Below, piece after piece: positions 1-10,290 of a DNA stretch of 64,000 bases. The stretch is from Galaxea fascicularis (taxonomy: Eukaryota; Cnidaria; Anthozoa; Scleractinia; Euphylliidae), in contig OX419338.1 of NCBI GenBank assembly GCA_948470475.1, positions 29,666,273-29,730,272 of the forward strand. Direction: 5' to 3'. Positions within the stretch are counted from its first letter, which is position 1; each line of letters opens with the position of its first letter. Position numbers and translations under genes: made by a program. The notes under the pieces are model-generated. The model ran no database searches. It was not told where the DNA came from and saw only the letters and a list, made by a program, of their open reading frames with translations.

Positions 1-1330
1 ATATGCGTATAGGACGCTACGCGCCTGGCAAGGGGTCTGGTTCAAACCTAAGCAAGATCTTTGCTGGTATTTTGGCAATTCAGATGACCGTGGGCAATGA
101 CGCTAAGCTGAAACCTTCATTTCCTTAGATTAAATTAATAACTATTCAACAGTATCTTCTTATGATACTGTTGCTTTATGTGACGCTCCCGTCCGTTAGA
201 TGAATTCCCAAAGTGTGATCATTTGGTTTGTTTACCCAATTAAACCATAAATATCAACATGTATATTCTTCACACTCTTCATTCATTTTCTATGATAGTG
301 ATGAGGAGAATTTGTTGAACAATCAAGACCATTGTTCCTTAATTTTTGATGTTCACTTCCTTTGTTTCTCACAACGTTTATGTCTGATTGAGCAGTGTTT
401 TTACAAGGAGAAATCAAGCAATGGTCACTCTCAGGGGTTAAAAGGTTTTAAAATACACGAGGTGGTTCCAACTTTTGGGCCTGTGGATAAAATGAAACCG
501 TACGGAAATTTTTTGGGTTTGTGTTTTAAGTAACCATTTATAACCAAACCACCGTGAAGATGCTCTTCAAGACGCTGACTTAAATTCTAACCTCGCGGTT
601 TGTAGTCGAAGCGCCGATAACAATCAAATTGCTGAGAAACTTTTCTTTTGGACCTGTTTTTGATAAAATTTCTTTTACAGGATTATTTTCCGAATTAATT
701 TACATTCCGTTTTGGGAGGTAAACGACCGTAAATATTAATTAATATGAGCAAGACCTCCAACAAAGGTTTGTCGCCTTGATAGCAAATCCTATCAGAAGA
801 GCGACAGGGAGCCTGTTCTAAGAGGAAAGGTTAGTAAGTAAAGAAAGGCTGAAATATTCTTGCTACCATGACTATCAGACATCGTAAACAAGTCGTTTTC
901 TCGAAGTTTCTGTGGAGAGGTGCCAGATATGGGTTTGGCTCGCGAGAATATGCAAAACGCGCTCCCAGCCTTAAATCGGCATCCTTTGATAAACAACCAG
1001 TCTGCCATCAAATCCCTTTATAATTTAAACCCAAATAAAAAACGTTTTCGTGAAGACCACTAATCGTGTTAAAATACCCGACACGAGATTCTTATCCTCT
1101 CACTTCGTCGCGTTTTTACACGTTTTTAACAGTTTCGCCTGTCAGCAGCTATGTTATTGTGACAAGGTCAGATTCTGCCTTAATCACCTTTAGCCTCATT
1201 GGCTGTAAAGTACTCCTGCGTTTGTTGATGAGGCGCTGATATAACAGACATTCGTGGAAGAAGCTCTGTCTGGTCAGTAGCATCGTCGCAGCATCTGAAG
1301 CCGAAGCCCGTGCCAGCGCATATTCAAGAC
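1..1330. other. Upstream non-coding DNA
   Basis: No convincing coding region is seen. Open frames here are short, start in AT-rich DNA and show no recognisable domain. The last 150 bases lie just before the first YbaY-like gene and probably hold its promoter and 5' UTR; a weak TATA-like stretch (gatataac) lies near 1237, but no start site can be assigned. Confidence 0.5.
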
Positions 1331-2233
1331 ATGAAGAAGTACACCGTCGACTTCAAAACCCGCCAAAATCGATTACTACTATGGATAATAGTGGCGTTAA
1401 CAATCCTCTTAGTAGCCGCGATCGGCGCTTTTGTTTTTCTTTCACTCAACGCGAAGTATCACTTTGCGTGCCTGTTTGAATGCAAGCAGCAGGAAAGCTT
1501 TGGCCCTGTGGTTGGAGAACACGGCTCGCCGCTCACCGAGAAACCTTCGGCTGCAGCTGTTGGTTATGCTTCCACGACACACTATGGAATCACAGGTTCT
1601 GAGATCCATATCGACGAAGTATCGAATCAAAATGACCCAACGCGTCCCACGGTGACGCAAACTGAAACGGCGGCTGTCGTTGAGATTGAACAGGAAAAGA
1701 TGGTCCATTCTAAAACACCATCAACAGCGAGCACGAACTTTGCAGAGGTAAACGCCGAAGCCAAAACACCTTCAAATGTTCGAAAAACTTCGCCAGCAAA
1801 CCGTTTTCCTTCCGTTCCTCGCCCCACTGCGAGAAGACCTCGCGTGCATCTGAAGGGGCAAATTACAGTACGCGGGAAAATTTTCTTCAAAGGCAAATCT
1901 CCAAAAAGATTTCCTCGGAACTCGAGACTGATCGTGGAGTTTGTAGACGATCGTTTGGCGGACGCACCTGCAGTTGTCCTCGGAAAAACAACGTTGGACT
2001 TGTCGAGCTATCGCCGAGGTAACATCATGTCCTACACGATCACTTGCAAGAGGCCCGAACTGCCGTACATTTCTAACAGTGTATCAGCTGTTTTGAACGT
2101 CGGCTGGAAACCGAGGAATAAAAATGACTGGATTAGACAAGGTGATTTCTTCACGGACACTCACTTCGGCGTAAAAGTAAATAAGTTTAAGAGAGTGTAT
2201 GATAGGAACATTCAGCTGGTAAAATACTATTGA
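1331..2233 (+). CDS. Membrane-anchored protein with YbaY/YscW-like domain (paralogue A)
   Basis: Single-exon frame of 300 residues. The frame is open upstream to a GTG at 1310, but the ATG at 1331 is preferred because the protein then begins MKKY and aligns with the MPKY start of the paralogue at 25402. One hydrophobic segment spans about residues 15-39, followed by a Cys pair, then a long Ser/Thr/Pro/Ala-rich stalk (about 50-175). The C-terminal 125 residues align well with paralogues B and C: an N-terminal strand, a basic/Pro turn, a DAPAV motif, CKRP, SVSAVLN.GW, and WIR.GD(F/Y)FTDT. This pattern resembles the bacterial YbaY/YscW lipoprotein family (known there as small beta-rich periplasmic lipoproteins); the match is from memory of the family. 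The anchor suggests a membrane protein with the domain outside, but flanking charges do not settle topology. Biochemical role unknown. Confidence 0.8.
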   Translation: MKKYTVDFKTRQNRLLLWIIVALTILLVAAIGAFVFLSLNAKYHFACLFECKQQESFGPVVGEHGSPLTEKPSAAAVGYASTTHYGITGSEIHIDEVSNQNDPTRPTVTQTETAAVVEIEQEKMVHSKTPSTASTNFAEVNAEAKTPSNVRKTSPANRFPSVPRPTARRPRVHLKGQITVRGKIFFKGKSPKRFPRNSRLIVEFVDDRLADAPAVVLGKTTLDLSSYRRGNIMSYTITCKRPELPYISNSVSAVLNVGWKPRNKNDWIRQGDFFTDTHFGVKVNKFKRVYDRNIQLVKYY

Positions 2234-2236
2234 TCG

Positions 2237-3046
2237 AGTTGTTACCTGACGCATACCGAACGACACCCGAAGTTAAGACGTAGCAGACGATCTTCGTCAT
2301 ATTAGTATATGCATTCCATGCATGGGTAGAGCTTTGATTGTATGCCGAGTTCAAAAACTCGACACTGTATCAAGTACATGAAGTGTCACGACGATGGTTT
2401 TTTGACGGGACTAAACGATCTTTTCTACCAGCTGGAATTTGTAAACATTAACAAGAACAAACCAGAGTTGCAGCTAGAATCGTAAATCCCGCCAACAAAA
2501 ACACAGACAAGACAAACAGGTTACGTCAAACCAGTATAAACTCGAAAACAAGTCAGCACGGTACTTATTTTAAAAGTACATTGGCGTTTTAATCTTTTTT
2601 TCATTTATATAAGCCTTTGTTGGATTGATTATTTTTCCTGTTTTTTTTCCTGTTTTTATTTAATGCTCATTTGCGATTTGTCAAAACAAGAAGTTTCAGA
2701 TGACAAGAGATAAGTTGAAATGACCAATTGAAACCTAAAGCCTGTAGTGCAGAATTTTTAGCACTTCCGAAGTGCGCGGCCCAGAAAATTTGACTAAAGT
2801 TACCCGTGCCAAGTTACTTTGGTAAACAGAAAAGAGTACGGATAAAAAGCGGTTAAAAACAAATGTAAACGCCTTTGACCCGTGCTAATTTTTAGCCGAT
2901 CCGTGCTACTTTGCTTGCCGAGCCGTGCTGAATTTCTCTAGTGTAAATGGAGCTTAAATGGGGTTTAAGTTTTGAACTTTCGATAACGTCCATTAAAGTC
3001 ACATTAAATGTCTACAGTAAAAGAGGAAGTTAGTTCTTACTTTTAA
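2237..3046. other. Intergenic, no gene seen
   Basis: AT-rich sequence holding the 3' UTR of the gene ending at 2233. No recognisable coding region. The stretch 2755-2940 repeats short words such as gtgctaatttttagc and ccgtgcta, suggesting a decayed MITE, but no ends could be defined. Confidence 0.4.
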
Positions 3047-3762
3047 AGGCCCTTTTACATGTTAAAAGAGATGGAACGGCTCGGTTAGAAACAAGTACCG
3101 GTTCCAGACGAAATCTCTTGTTTACACGTACAAATTCTGTAATGTATCCGACAGAAAAAGGAACGTTACTTGAGAGCCCCTTGGAACGGATACTAGACCG
3201 TTTACACGTTGTAAGAGAGTCATAAGTCTTATCTCACCTTTCACCTCAAGCTGGACTTTAACATCGCCGTAAACTGCGTTTCTGTCCTTCGGTGACTTTG
3301 CTGTATCTAATGAATGCTGTATAGTTTCTTCAGCAAATATATCAAGCAAAGTTTCCGTTTCCTCATCACTCCAAGGCCCATTCAATGCTTTGGTTGACTT
3401 TTTAGTTGCTTTCGCTCTGTCCCCCTCCAACTTCTCTGCCATTTTTTTTTAACCTAACACGCATGCGACGTACGCTAAACAATAGACGTGGAGCACCACG
3501 GGCTCAGAAAAAACGTGACAGAACGGTACCACAAAAAGGCCGAGCGTGTACACGTTGAAAACAAAACCGGAAAAATTTAGGTACGGAATCAGTTTTTATC
3601 GGTTCCGTTCCGAAAGGGGTCCATAGCCGCCTATGGACCTTTTTAGGAACGGAACGAGTAAAACTGGAACGGGCCAAGTACCGTTTACACATCAAGTTTT
3701 GTCCGAGCCGTTCGTCTTTTTATCCGAGCCGTTCCAATGTTTTCGCTAGTGTAAACGGGCCT
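3047..3762. mobile_element. Harbinger-like non-autonomous DNA transposon
   Basis: The ends are inverted: AGGCCCTTTTACA at the left and, on the other strand, AGGCCCGTTTACAC at the right. Inside each end the phrase GGAACGGCTCGG recurs. The flanks are TAA at the left and GAA at the right, fitting a decayed 3-bp TWA target duplication of PIF/Harbinger elements. A 10-base direct repeat (tagttcttac) at 3031 and 3771 also brackets the element, but not at equal distances from the ends. The body carries one exon of a Myb/SANT-like protein on the minus strand and no transposase. Confidence 0.55.
3238..3442 (-). pseudogene. Myb/SANT-like protein, first exon only
   Basis: Minus-strand frame beginning MAEKLEG. 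It contains a helical motif of the Myb/SANT (trihelix) type: W-S-D-E-E-T followed by L-L-D-I-F and a later Q-L-E-V-K helix end. A donor GTGAGA follows at 3237; the rest of the open frame is intron. PIF/Harbinger transposons normally encode a Myb-like DNA-binding protein next to the transposase, which fits the element around it. The remaining exons are missing, so this is called a remnant. Confidence 0.5.
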
Positions 3763-3764
3763 GA

Positions 3765-4455
3765 AGTCTCTAGTTCTTACAATAGAAATGGCTAATAAAA
3801 AGTATTTCCCTTCGAGCTGTTTATTATCCGGCACAAGGTGGTTCTAACTTCTATGTTCGTGGATGAAATTCATTCAAATAAAAGCTACTGAACAGTACGT
3901 TCCTGTGGTCCCAGCTTTTGCGTTTACGTCGAAATTCTGAGTGCGCCCATTTACATCAAAGCTACTGAGCATAATACTTTTCTTGGTACTGTTCGTTTCC
4001 TTCCAACTGTGCAGCGGGTGTTTTTTTTTAAGTTTTGAGTTGTTATGCCAATTTCTTAAGCCTTAAGAAAGTAGAGTTAAGAAAGAGTGTATCCATTCGT
4101 TTCCTTTAGACAACGTATTTTTAAGTTTCGAGTTTGTACACGCAACTTTGAAGTGCAACAATTGGCATGACGGCAACTGAGCAGTACTTCATAATAATGA
4201 TAATAATGATGATAATAACAATAATAATAATGATGATAATGCTGTAAACGAGAATGATGAGACGAAATTACTTCAGCACACAAACTGAGACAATTCAAGC
4301 AAAACTGAAAAACAGACTTTGTGCTCGTGAAGAAGAGTGAAAACGAGTGTCTTGTTATAGAATAATGTTGCAATCCCAGCAGACTCCAGGTCATAGAGTA
4401 AGGAAGAGGAGAAAATAGAGAAATACAGCGAATTAGCGTGGGAACTTAAGAGAAT
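3765..4455. other. Intergenic with a TAA/TGA-rich simple repeat
   Basis: No gene recognised. A run of interspersed ataat/gatgat triplets at about 4190-4240 is a degenerate trinucleotide microsatellite; the minus-strand open frame over it (Tyr/His-rich) is an artefact of the repeat. Confidence 0.6.
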
Positions 4456-4479
4456 GTGGTGAGTAGAGACAAGAGTGGC

Positions 4480-4870
4480 CCGATTTATACTAGAGACGGA
4501 TCATCCGTCTGGGACGAACTTGGGCAAAGAACGATAGTTCGTCTGATAAGTCGTCTGCGTATAAATACGGGCAAACAGACGAACTATCTGGATAATTCGT
4601 CGATGAACACGAATTATCCAGATAGTTCGCCAATATTAACCAAGTTTTCAAATCTGGATTCCATTTCTAGAAGTCAACTCGTGAAATGGGAGCGGAAGTC
4701 ATATCTGTTTTACGTTGGGGAGTCCAATGGAGTTACCGGACGTCTACTCGTGAAATAAAACCTTAAGTCTAAACACTTGAAATTAGCAGAGGGGGGAATA
4801 ATAGTCTAGTGGACCTGGTGGAGTCCATCGGATCCACTGGAGACTCATCGAGTCCAGAGGAGTTACCGGA
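4480..4870. repeat. Cluster of short inverted repeats
   Basis: Around 4530-4640 the phrases cagacgaactatctggataattcg and its reverse complement alternate, and gacggatcatccgtc forms a small palindrome near 4495. From 4690 to 4870 the phrase gagtccA.tGGAgttaccGGA recurs. This looks like decayed fold-back DNA; no target duplication was found. Confidence 0.4.
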
Positions 4871-4879
4871 AGTCTAATC

Positions 4880-5075
4880 GCAACATTAAATAAGCCACGC
4901 ACATTGTGTATACCTTGTTCTTAAAGCCGAGATTTGAAATAAGCCAGGTAAAGAATAAAGCGCGCAACACATTGTGTAACCTCGTTCTTAAAGCCGAGAT
5001 TTGAAATAAGTTACGTTAACTAGCGCACAACACATTGTGTATACCTCGGTCTGAAAGCCGAGATTTCAATGGTAC
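4880..5075 (+). repeat. Tandem repeat, unit about 65 bp, about three copies
   Basis: The phrase aaagccgagatttgaaataag recurs about every 65 bases, separated by acacattgtgta. One to two further units in the same orientation lie at about 10893-10975, on the far side of the 5365-9820 transposon and the 10.3-10.9-kb hairpin cluster. An older array may have been split by those insertions. Confidence 0.6.
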
Positions 5076-5242
5076 CTAACGAAGGTGTTCCGCAAAATAT
5101 TTGTTCCGCATTGGAAATTCAGCTGGCTGGCAAGTTATTGATTTTCATACACTTTCGCTGGGAAACTAATAATATTTTTAGCATTTCAATCCGTGCTGGC
5201 TGCCTGAGAACAGAAACTGAGGGAGACCAAGAGCCCATCACA

Positions 5243-5274
<32 letters not shown>

Positions 5275-5364
5275 TGAATTTGCCGCGAATACGGGACTTC
5301 TGCAGGAGCCCCAATTACCAATCAGAATGCCCCATTATGGGCTCCTGGGGAGACTGGAGGAGAC

Positions 5365-5805
5365 TATGGCACGCCGTTTGTAGCAAAATTCAATCAAGTC
5401 AAATATTTATTCAATCCAATCATTTTGGTGTGATGCAATTTAATTTAAGCTTCCAAACATATTCAAACAATCCGAAAAAGTATTCAATTCAAACCCATGT
5501 TTCTCAGTTCAATTTAATCAGAGTGAATATTCATTCAGTACAATCACGAAAATATTTATTCAATCCAATCACGGAAATATTTATTCAATCCAATCACGAA
5601 TATATTTATTCAATCCAGTCACGGAAATATTTAATCACTTCAATAGCGATAACTATTTATTCAATCCAATCATAAAAATATTTATTTGCTAAAATATCAA
5701 TTGAGATTCAATCCATTCCATTCTCGTAGTTATTCAATCCACTCAAAAGCATATCCAATGCAATCCTCGAGAAATTCATTCAATCTTCCTGGGGCGAGCG
5801 CAGCC
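5365..5805 (+). repeat. Left terminal inverted repeat with subterminal satellite
   Basis: Matches 9393-9820 as reverse complement. It contains about seven degenerate copies of a 22-26 base unit based on tttattcaatccaatcacg. The open frame across it (Ile/Gln/Ser-rich) is a translation of this satellite, not a gene. Confidence 0.9.
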
Positions 5806-5850
5806 GAACCTGACTTGCAAGGGACTTGGAATAGAAACCATAACTTGAAA

Positions 5851-6210
5851 ATGGCGGACGTTGGTGCTTTTGACTTAGAAACCGATCTTCCCAAGTTTTT
5901 GGAGTCTGTTCTTCAAAACGCAGAAAATGTTTTACAAAACTTTGATAATGAAACTCAACTAGACGCAGAAATGCATTTTGAAGTAGTAGATCAAACTGTT
6001 TCTTTGATTCGAGCATTGCAAGAGACAAGTGACGTCCTACCATCGGACATAATGGCCTTGGATTCACTTGCAGGCGCTTCCACAAGCGTACTAGCTGGCA
6101 TTGCTACGAAATCACGTTACTACCAGTGGAGTGACTCCAACAACCCTTGCTACATCATCTATAACACTAAGAAAGAAATGGAACAAGAAACCCGGACGAC
6201 CGTGTTTTGA
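5851..6210 (+). pseudogene. Transposase N terminus (IS3EU/integrase-like), truncated
   Basis: The ATG at 5851 follows the left inverted repeat by 45 bases. The 119-codon frame begins MADVGAF and is an acidic, Leu-rich helical stretch with the pattern F-E-V-V-D-Q-T-V-S-L-I-R-A-L, like the N-terminal part of eukaryotic IS3EU transposases that carry an integrase-type DDE core later. A GRPCFEIP-like phrase just after, in another frame (about 6190-6215), resembles the Gly-Arg-Pro segment that precedes their helix-turn-helix. No DDE core is visible downstream, so the gene is truncated. The family call is from memory and could be wrong. Confidence 0.5.
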
Positions 6211-7550
6211 AATTCCAAATTCAAGTCATTTGTGCTGGAGAACATTGACCGACTTAGCCACTCATGTGACATGGGAATAGATTTGTACATGGAGGCACTA
6301 GACTAGAGCTAGTACTTCTCAAGATTGAAGAACTTAATGAACAGTGAAACAGGTGTAGATGGATACAAAGATATGGCAGCATGCTCACTGTTAGGTTCTG
6401 AGAATACAGTAAAGCCTCAAGTTACTGTTAAAATTTGATAATTTTCATGTTTTGTTTCTTGCATACAGTACATTTCAGTCTGCCCAGTGAAGCTAAAACA
6501 AATATATTGTATACTATATTTACCCATATAACAAAACATGGCATGTTATAATACTGGTACACACCCCATTTTTGGTTTCTAAGGATAATTTATTTTAAAT
6601 GTTTTAATGGACTTCAACAAATATACATATCTTATTTTTTAATAGTGTGTATGAAATCAAGGTGAATACAGTATATTTGACTTAAATACATGAAATCAAG
6701 ACCCTATTTTCAAAATCAAGGTTTTACTGCGATAAATATGAAATGACAATATATCCATAAGTCTGACTGAAGTTGCAATATCAAACAGTTTAATACCAGT
6801 ATTTACTTTGAACACAACAATATCTACTTCTTGACTAGGTTGCACTAAAATGGTGAAAAATATAGGGTATTATTGCTCTTGAGGTGGAGAGTGCTGTCTA
6901 ATCCCTCATGAGCAGGCTGCAATCATGGACAAATGCAAAACATAGACTTGTGCAAACCATAATACCCTGTTCCCCTCCTCCTAAACAATGTTCATTGTAT
7001 TTCCTGATTGACATGCATTGTAGAGGGAAGGGGAAGGTCTATATAAGGTCATTGAGTGAGTGCATTGCAAAATAATGGTAATTTACCAAATTTTAAAAAA
7101 TATAATGTCAACAATTTTTTTTACCAAAATCAATATTTACTTGTTTGGTTCATATATGCAAAGAAAGATTACTGGTATACAAAGTTCAAAAGAAACAATA
7201 GACCATTTTACTGTTGCCTGCTCAGTGACCTGGCCTTTGAATGGCAGCGAGGCTGGAGGTGAGCTGGTTTTGATACACACCTCACCACTTTTGTTGTGTA
7301 TTTAAGTTGTTTTAATGCTAACTAGGTGCATTTACATGGCAAAAGCAGAGAGGTCTGTATCAAAACAAGGTCACCTCAAGCCTTGCTGCCATTCAAAGGC
7401 TAGGTCACCAAGCAGACAACTGCGTAAAATAGTCTATTGTCATCAAAGTGTACCAAATATGATAACCAACGCATCAACCTAATGATGACTATTCGTAATC
7501 TAAACATTGTGTGTTGGTGATTTTGTTGTTCCTTCTGCTCTAAAAACTAG
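6211..7550. other. Transposon interior without recognisable gene
   Basis: AT-rich. A short inverted pair occurs (cctcaccacttttg... near 7225-7280 and aggtcacctcaagccttgctgccattcaaagg near 7365-7400), probably a small nested MITE around 7195-7440 with ends reading like agaaacaatagaccattttac / gtaaaatagtctattgtcatc. No transposase core or HECT exon was seen here. Confidence 0.4.
7195..7445. repeat. Small palindromic MITE inside the IS3EU-like element
   Basis: The left arm (acaatagaccattttactgttg, then ggcctttgaatggcagcgaggc) is mirrored at the right (gccttgctgccattcaaaggct, then gcgtaaaatagtctattgt). No coding content and no clear target duplication. Confidence 0.5.
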
Positions 7551-7698
7551 TTACATTTTCCCAAAATGGCTGTTGGAAAATGCAAGATCAAACATTTCTT
7601 CTTCACTTGGCATTTTGGCAATCAGTGGCCCTCTTGGCAGCACCAGTGTGTTCGTGCAGGTATGGGCACTTGGAAACAGATTCTTCACTTGCTGTGGA
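7551..7698 (-). pseudogene. Last exon of a HECT E3 ubiquitin-ligase-like gene
   Basis: An acceptor (tatatccag) precedes the exon. The frame reads ...LFPSAHTCTNTLVLPRG... and ends FGKM-stop. The Pro-x-Ala-x-Thr-Cys-x-x-x-Leu-x-Leu-Pro pattern is the C-terminal catalytic-cysteine signature of HECT domains; the Cys of HTC would accept ubiquitin. The exon ends close after this motif, as HECT proteins do. The rest of the HECT domain (about 300 residues) is not found between here and exon 1, so the gene is internally deleted. The assignment rests on the motif only. Confidence 0.55.
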
Positions 7699-8044
7699 CT
7701 GGATATAAACAACAATGTTATGATGTAGCAAAATAAAGAAAATGACATAAAGTATCTTGGCTGTCTAGTAAATTCTTAACTTCTCATCTCGGAAGTTTTC
7801 AGGTAAATTTAATAGAACTTGAACTTTTTCCTTTAGCATGTACATAGTAAATTTTAAATGAGAGTGTGACCTTGTTTATGTTACTATTTGTTTTACTGAC
7901 ATCAAACTCACACTTTGACTATTTAGGGGATGAAGCCATCATATTCTACCCTTCAACTTGCCTACATACCCAAAGAAGTTGCACTTGCAGAATAACTAGC
8001 ACTGGCAAATACTATGTTCGGTTGGGGTATGGCAAAGACCTTAC

Positions 8045-9159
8045 TCTTTGTGAACTATTCAGTCTTCTGAAAACTCCATTGCTTGCGCTTGCACTGATCA
8101 TGCTTCTAGTAGACCGAAGAACATCAGAAGCGTTAACATTGTTTGCATTCGGCCTTCTCTCTGGTGGCGGGGCGGCCCGTAAATTATCATTCCGGAGGAT
8201 TCGCGATGCCTCCTCAAGCATACGAGCGGCACGCTGCACGTTACTGTCCTGCAGGGCCTAGACAATCGATGAAAATCGATGATCGGAAAACCAATCGATC
8301 AATCGATGACAATCGATTAATTTATTGTTAATTGGCATCGATTGGCATCGGCCAATCGATGATCAATCGATAATCACACTGAAGTGGTCGCGAACTTCAT
8401 CGATTGCCATCGATTGGCACTAAATTCGTGTCTCCGTATCTTCAGGTATCGCGCGAGTGCACGCAGATCGTATATTATTTTTAAACCTCAGTTGCAAAGT
8501 TTGAGAATTGTTCATCGATGTGGCTCCGCGAAAACAGCACAAATAATTAAGACAATTAACATATCTCGTTGCCAGTAGTACAAACTTGATCGATTTAGCT
8601 TCGAGTTCATTGCAAAGATTCAACTGACCTGGGACACGGTCGTCGTTCAAACACGATTAAGCTTATTGTTATTTCTTCTCTTCTTCTTCTTTCTTTCTAT
8701 GTATGTGCAGACGCCCACATCCACCTCGAGCATAACAGTTAGGGATTTGTTTTTCTTACACACAAGTTCTTAGTACGTTTCTATGAATTTTAAAGTCGCA
8801 CAAAACGTGTGGGCGAATAAACAAGTTTACGCATTGTTACTCGCTAGTTTTTACTCAGATAAAAAGTATTGATCGTGTAACTTTAATAGTACTCGATGAA
8901 ATTGACGATTGAAACGTTTGACTGAGTAGGTCACTGATAGGTAATCGATTGATATTGCACATTTCTAACAATCTATTATGTTAATTGATCGATTCCCATC
9001 GATTATCGATTGATATTGATAATCGATGACAATCAATCATCGATTATCAATATCAATCGATTAATTGGTATCGATTGTCATCGATTGTTATCGATTGTCA
9101 TCGATTATCGATTTCATCGATTGTCCAGGCCCTGTGTCCTGATGATCAGACTCCTCCAT
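8045..9159 (-). pseudogene. First exon of the HECT-like gene, split by a MITE
   Basis: Read on the minus strand, an ATG at 9159 opens a frame (MEESDHQ) that runs into the MITE's target duplication at 9141 and resumes at 8251 in the same frame once one copy of TGTCCTG is ignored. It continues ...NVQRAARMLEEASRILRN... and reaches a donor GTAAGG at 8044. The segment with Ser/Arg runs followed by G-x-F-x-R-L-N resembles the N-terminal linker of HECT-containing proteins linked to transposons in fish and cnidarians (memory, unverified). The in-frame continuity supports a real exon interrupted after the element was in place. Confidence 0.5.
8252..9134. mobile_element. hAT-like MITE with ATCGAT-rich ends
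   Basis: An 883-bp insertion flanked by exact direct repeats TGTCCTG (8245-8251, 9135-9141). Ends are CAGGGCCTAGACAATCGATG and the mirror with one mismatch. CAGGG termini and a duplication near 8 bp suggest hAT. About 100 bases at each end are made of overlapping ATCGATT/ATCGATGA words. The interior has no transposase. Confidence 0.75.
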
Positions 9160-9392
9160 GTCGACACGCTAGAAGTACGGAAATATAACGTAAAATGATA
9201 AAAACTATGTCTAAAACTGATCATCAAATTAAACAAAAGCGCTTAATACTCTTTTTTAGCTAATAAAAGCGCGATAAAGTAATGATTTATCGTCAAATGC
9301 CAGACAAAACACTCGACACATACCTGCATGTAAAGTCCACGTAAAGCTCACATAGCGGACAAAATGGCGGGAAGCACTGGCTTCTCTGCTTT

Positions 9393-9820
9393 GGCCGCGC
9401 TCGCCCCAGGAAGATTGAATGAATTTCTCGAGGATTGCATTGAATATGTTTTTGAGTGGATTGAATAACTACGAGAATTGAATGGATTGAATCTCAATTG
9501 ATATTTTAGCAAATGGATTAAATAAATATTTTTATGATTGGATTGAATAAATAGTTATCGCTATTGAAGTGATTAAATATTCCGTGATTGGATTGAATAA
9601 ATATATTCGTGATTGGATTGAATAAATATTTTCGTGATTGGACTGAATGAATATTCACTCTGATTAAATTGAACTGAGAAACATGGTTTGAATTGAATGC
9701 TTTTTCGGATTGTTTGAATATGTTTGGAAGCTTAAATTAAATTGCATCACACCAAAATGATTGGATTGAATAAATATTTGATTTGGGTTGATTGAATTTT
9801 GCTACAAACGGCGTGCCATA
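9393..9820 (-). repeat. Right terminal inverted repeat
   Basis: Reverse complement of the left end, with small insertions/deletions and one unit fewer. It is complete to the terminal CCATA at 9816-9820. Confidence 0.9.
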
Positions 9821-9826
9821 GGAGAC

Positions 9827-10290
9827 CTCGTTCACACGACGCTTACCGCTGGTTCGACAAGCAGTTTAAATCCACGAGGTTAGCATTGCGTGACATTGTG
9901 TTTGCCGATAACGAAATGTCTAATATAATTTGCGGGTTGAGAAATCGGCTGGCTGGGAATTTCCCTCACTATCCAGCTGGAAGCTGGAATTTTGCTCATG
10001 ATCCTCCTGGGAGTGAGGAACACCTTTTCTTTCCCAGCAACATTGAAAAACGCAAAAATATGTTTTGGCATGAGTAAAGTTGTCCCGGTTGACCGAATCA
10101 AAGTTAACCCCACTAAATTTCTCGTTGGCCCTGCTTAATAATTCATAACTTCAATATCCCTCTTTCCGCTGGATTTCTATTTTTTAAATCACCCACACTG
10201 GTCACTGTTGACTTGGATTTAACTTATTTGATAGCAATTTAAGCCACAATGTTCGTTTTAAAGATAAACACGGACTTGAATTTCCGAGGA
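9827..10290. other. Intergenic, no gene seen
   Basis: Open frames at 9799-10113 on both strands lack recognisable domains. Nothing further could be supported. Confidence 0.4.

Larger units (their letters stand above)
5365..9820. mobile_element. IS3EU-like DNA transposon, internally deleted, with HECT-gene remnants
   Basis: A 4456-bp element bounded by exact 6-bp direct repeats GGAGAC (5359-5364 and 9821-9826). It starts TATGGCACGCC and ends with the reverse complement. Terminal inverted repeats are about 441 and 428 bp. From established knowledge, 6-bp target duplications and 5'-TAY ends characterise the IS3EU superfamily; Polintons also make 6-bp duplications but are far larger and begin AG. 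The plus strand carries a transposase-like N terminus (5851); the minus strand carries two exons resembling a HECT E3 ligase gene (start near 9159, last exon 7698-7551). Both genes lack their middles, so the copy is non-autonomous. A hAT-like MITE (8252-9134) sits inside it. Confidence 0.65.

Noticed and set aside
4880..5075. CRISPR-like array
   Set aside because: Units are adjacent tandem copies without unique spacers, in eukaryotic DNA with no cas genes.
5274..5675. Open frame rich in Ile, Gln, Ser
   Set aside because: It translates the satellite-like units of the terminal inverted repeat and is mirrored at the right end.
5365..9820. Polinton/Maverick element
   Set aside because: 6-bp duplications fit, but it does not begin AG, is only 4.5 kb and shows no polymerase, integrase or capsid genes.
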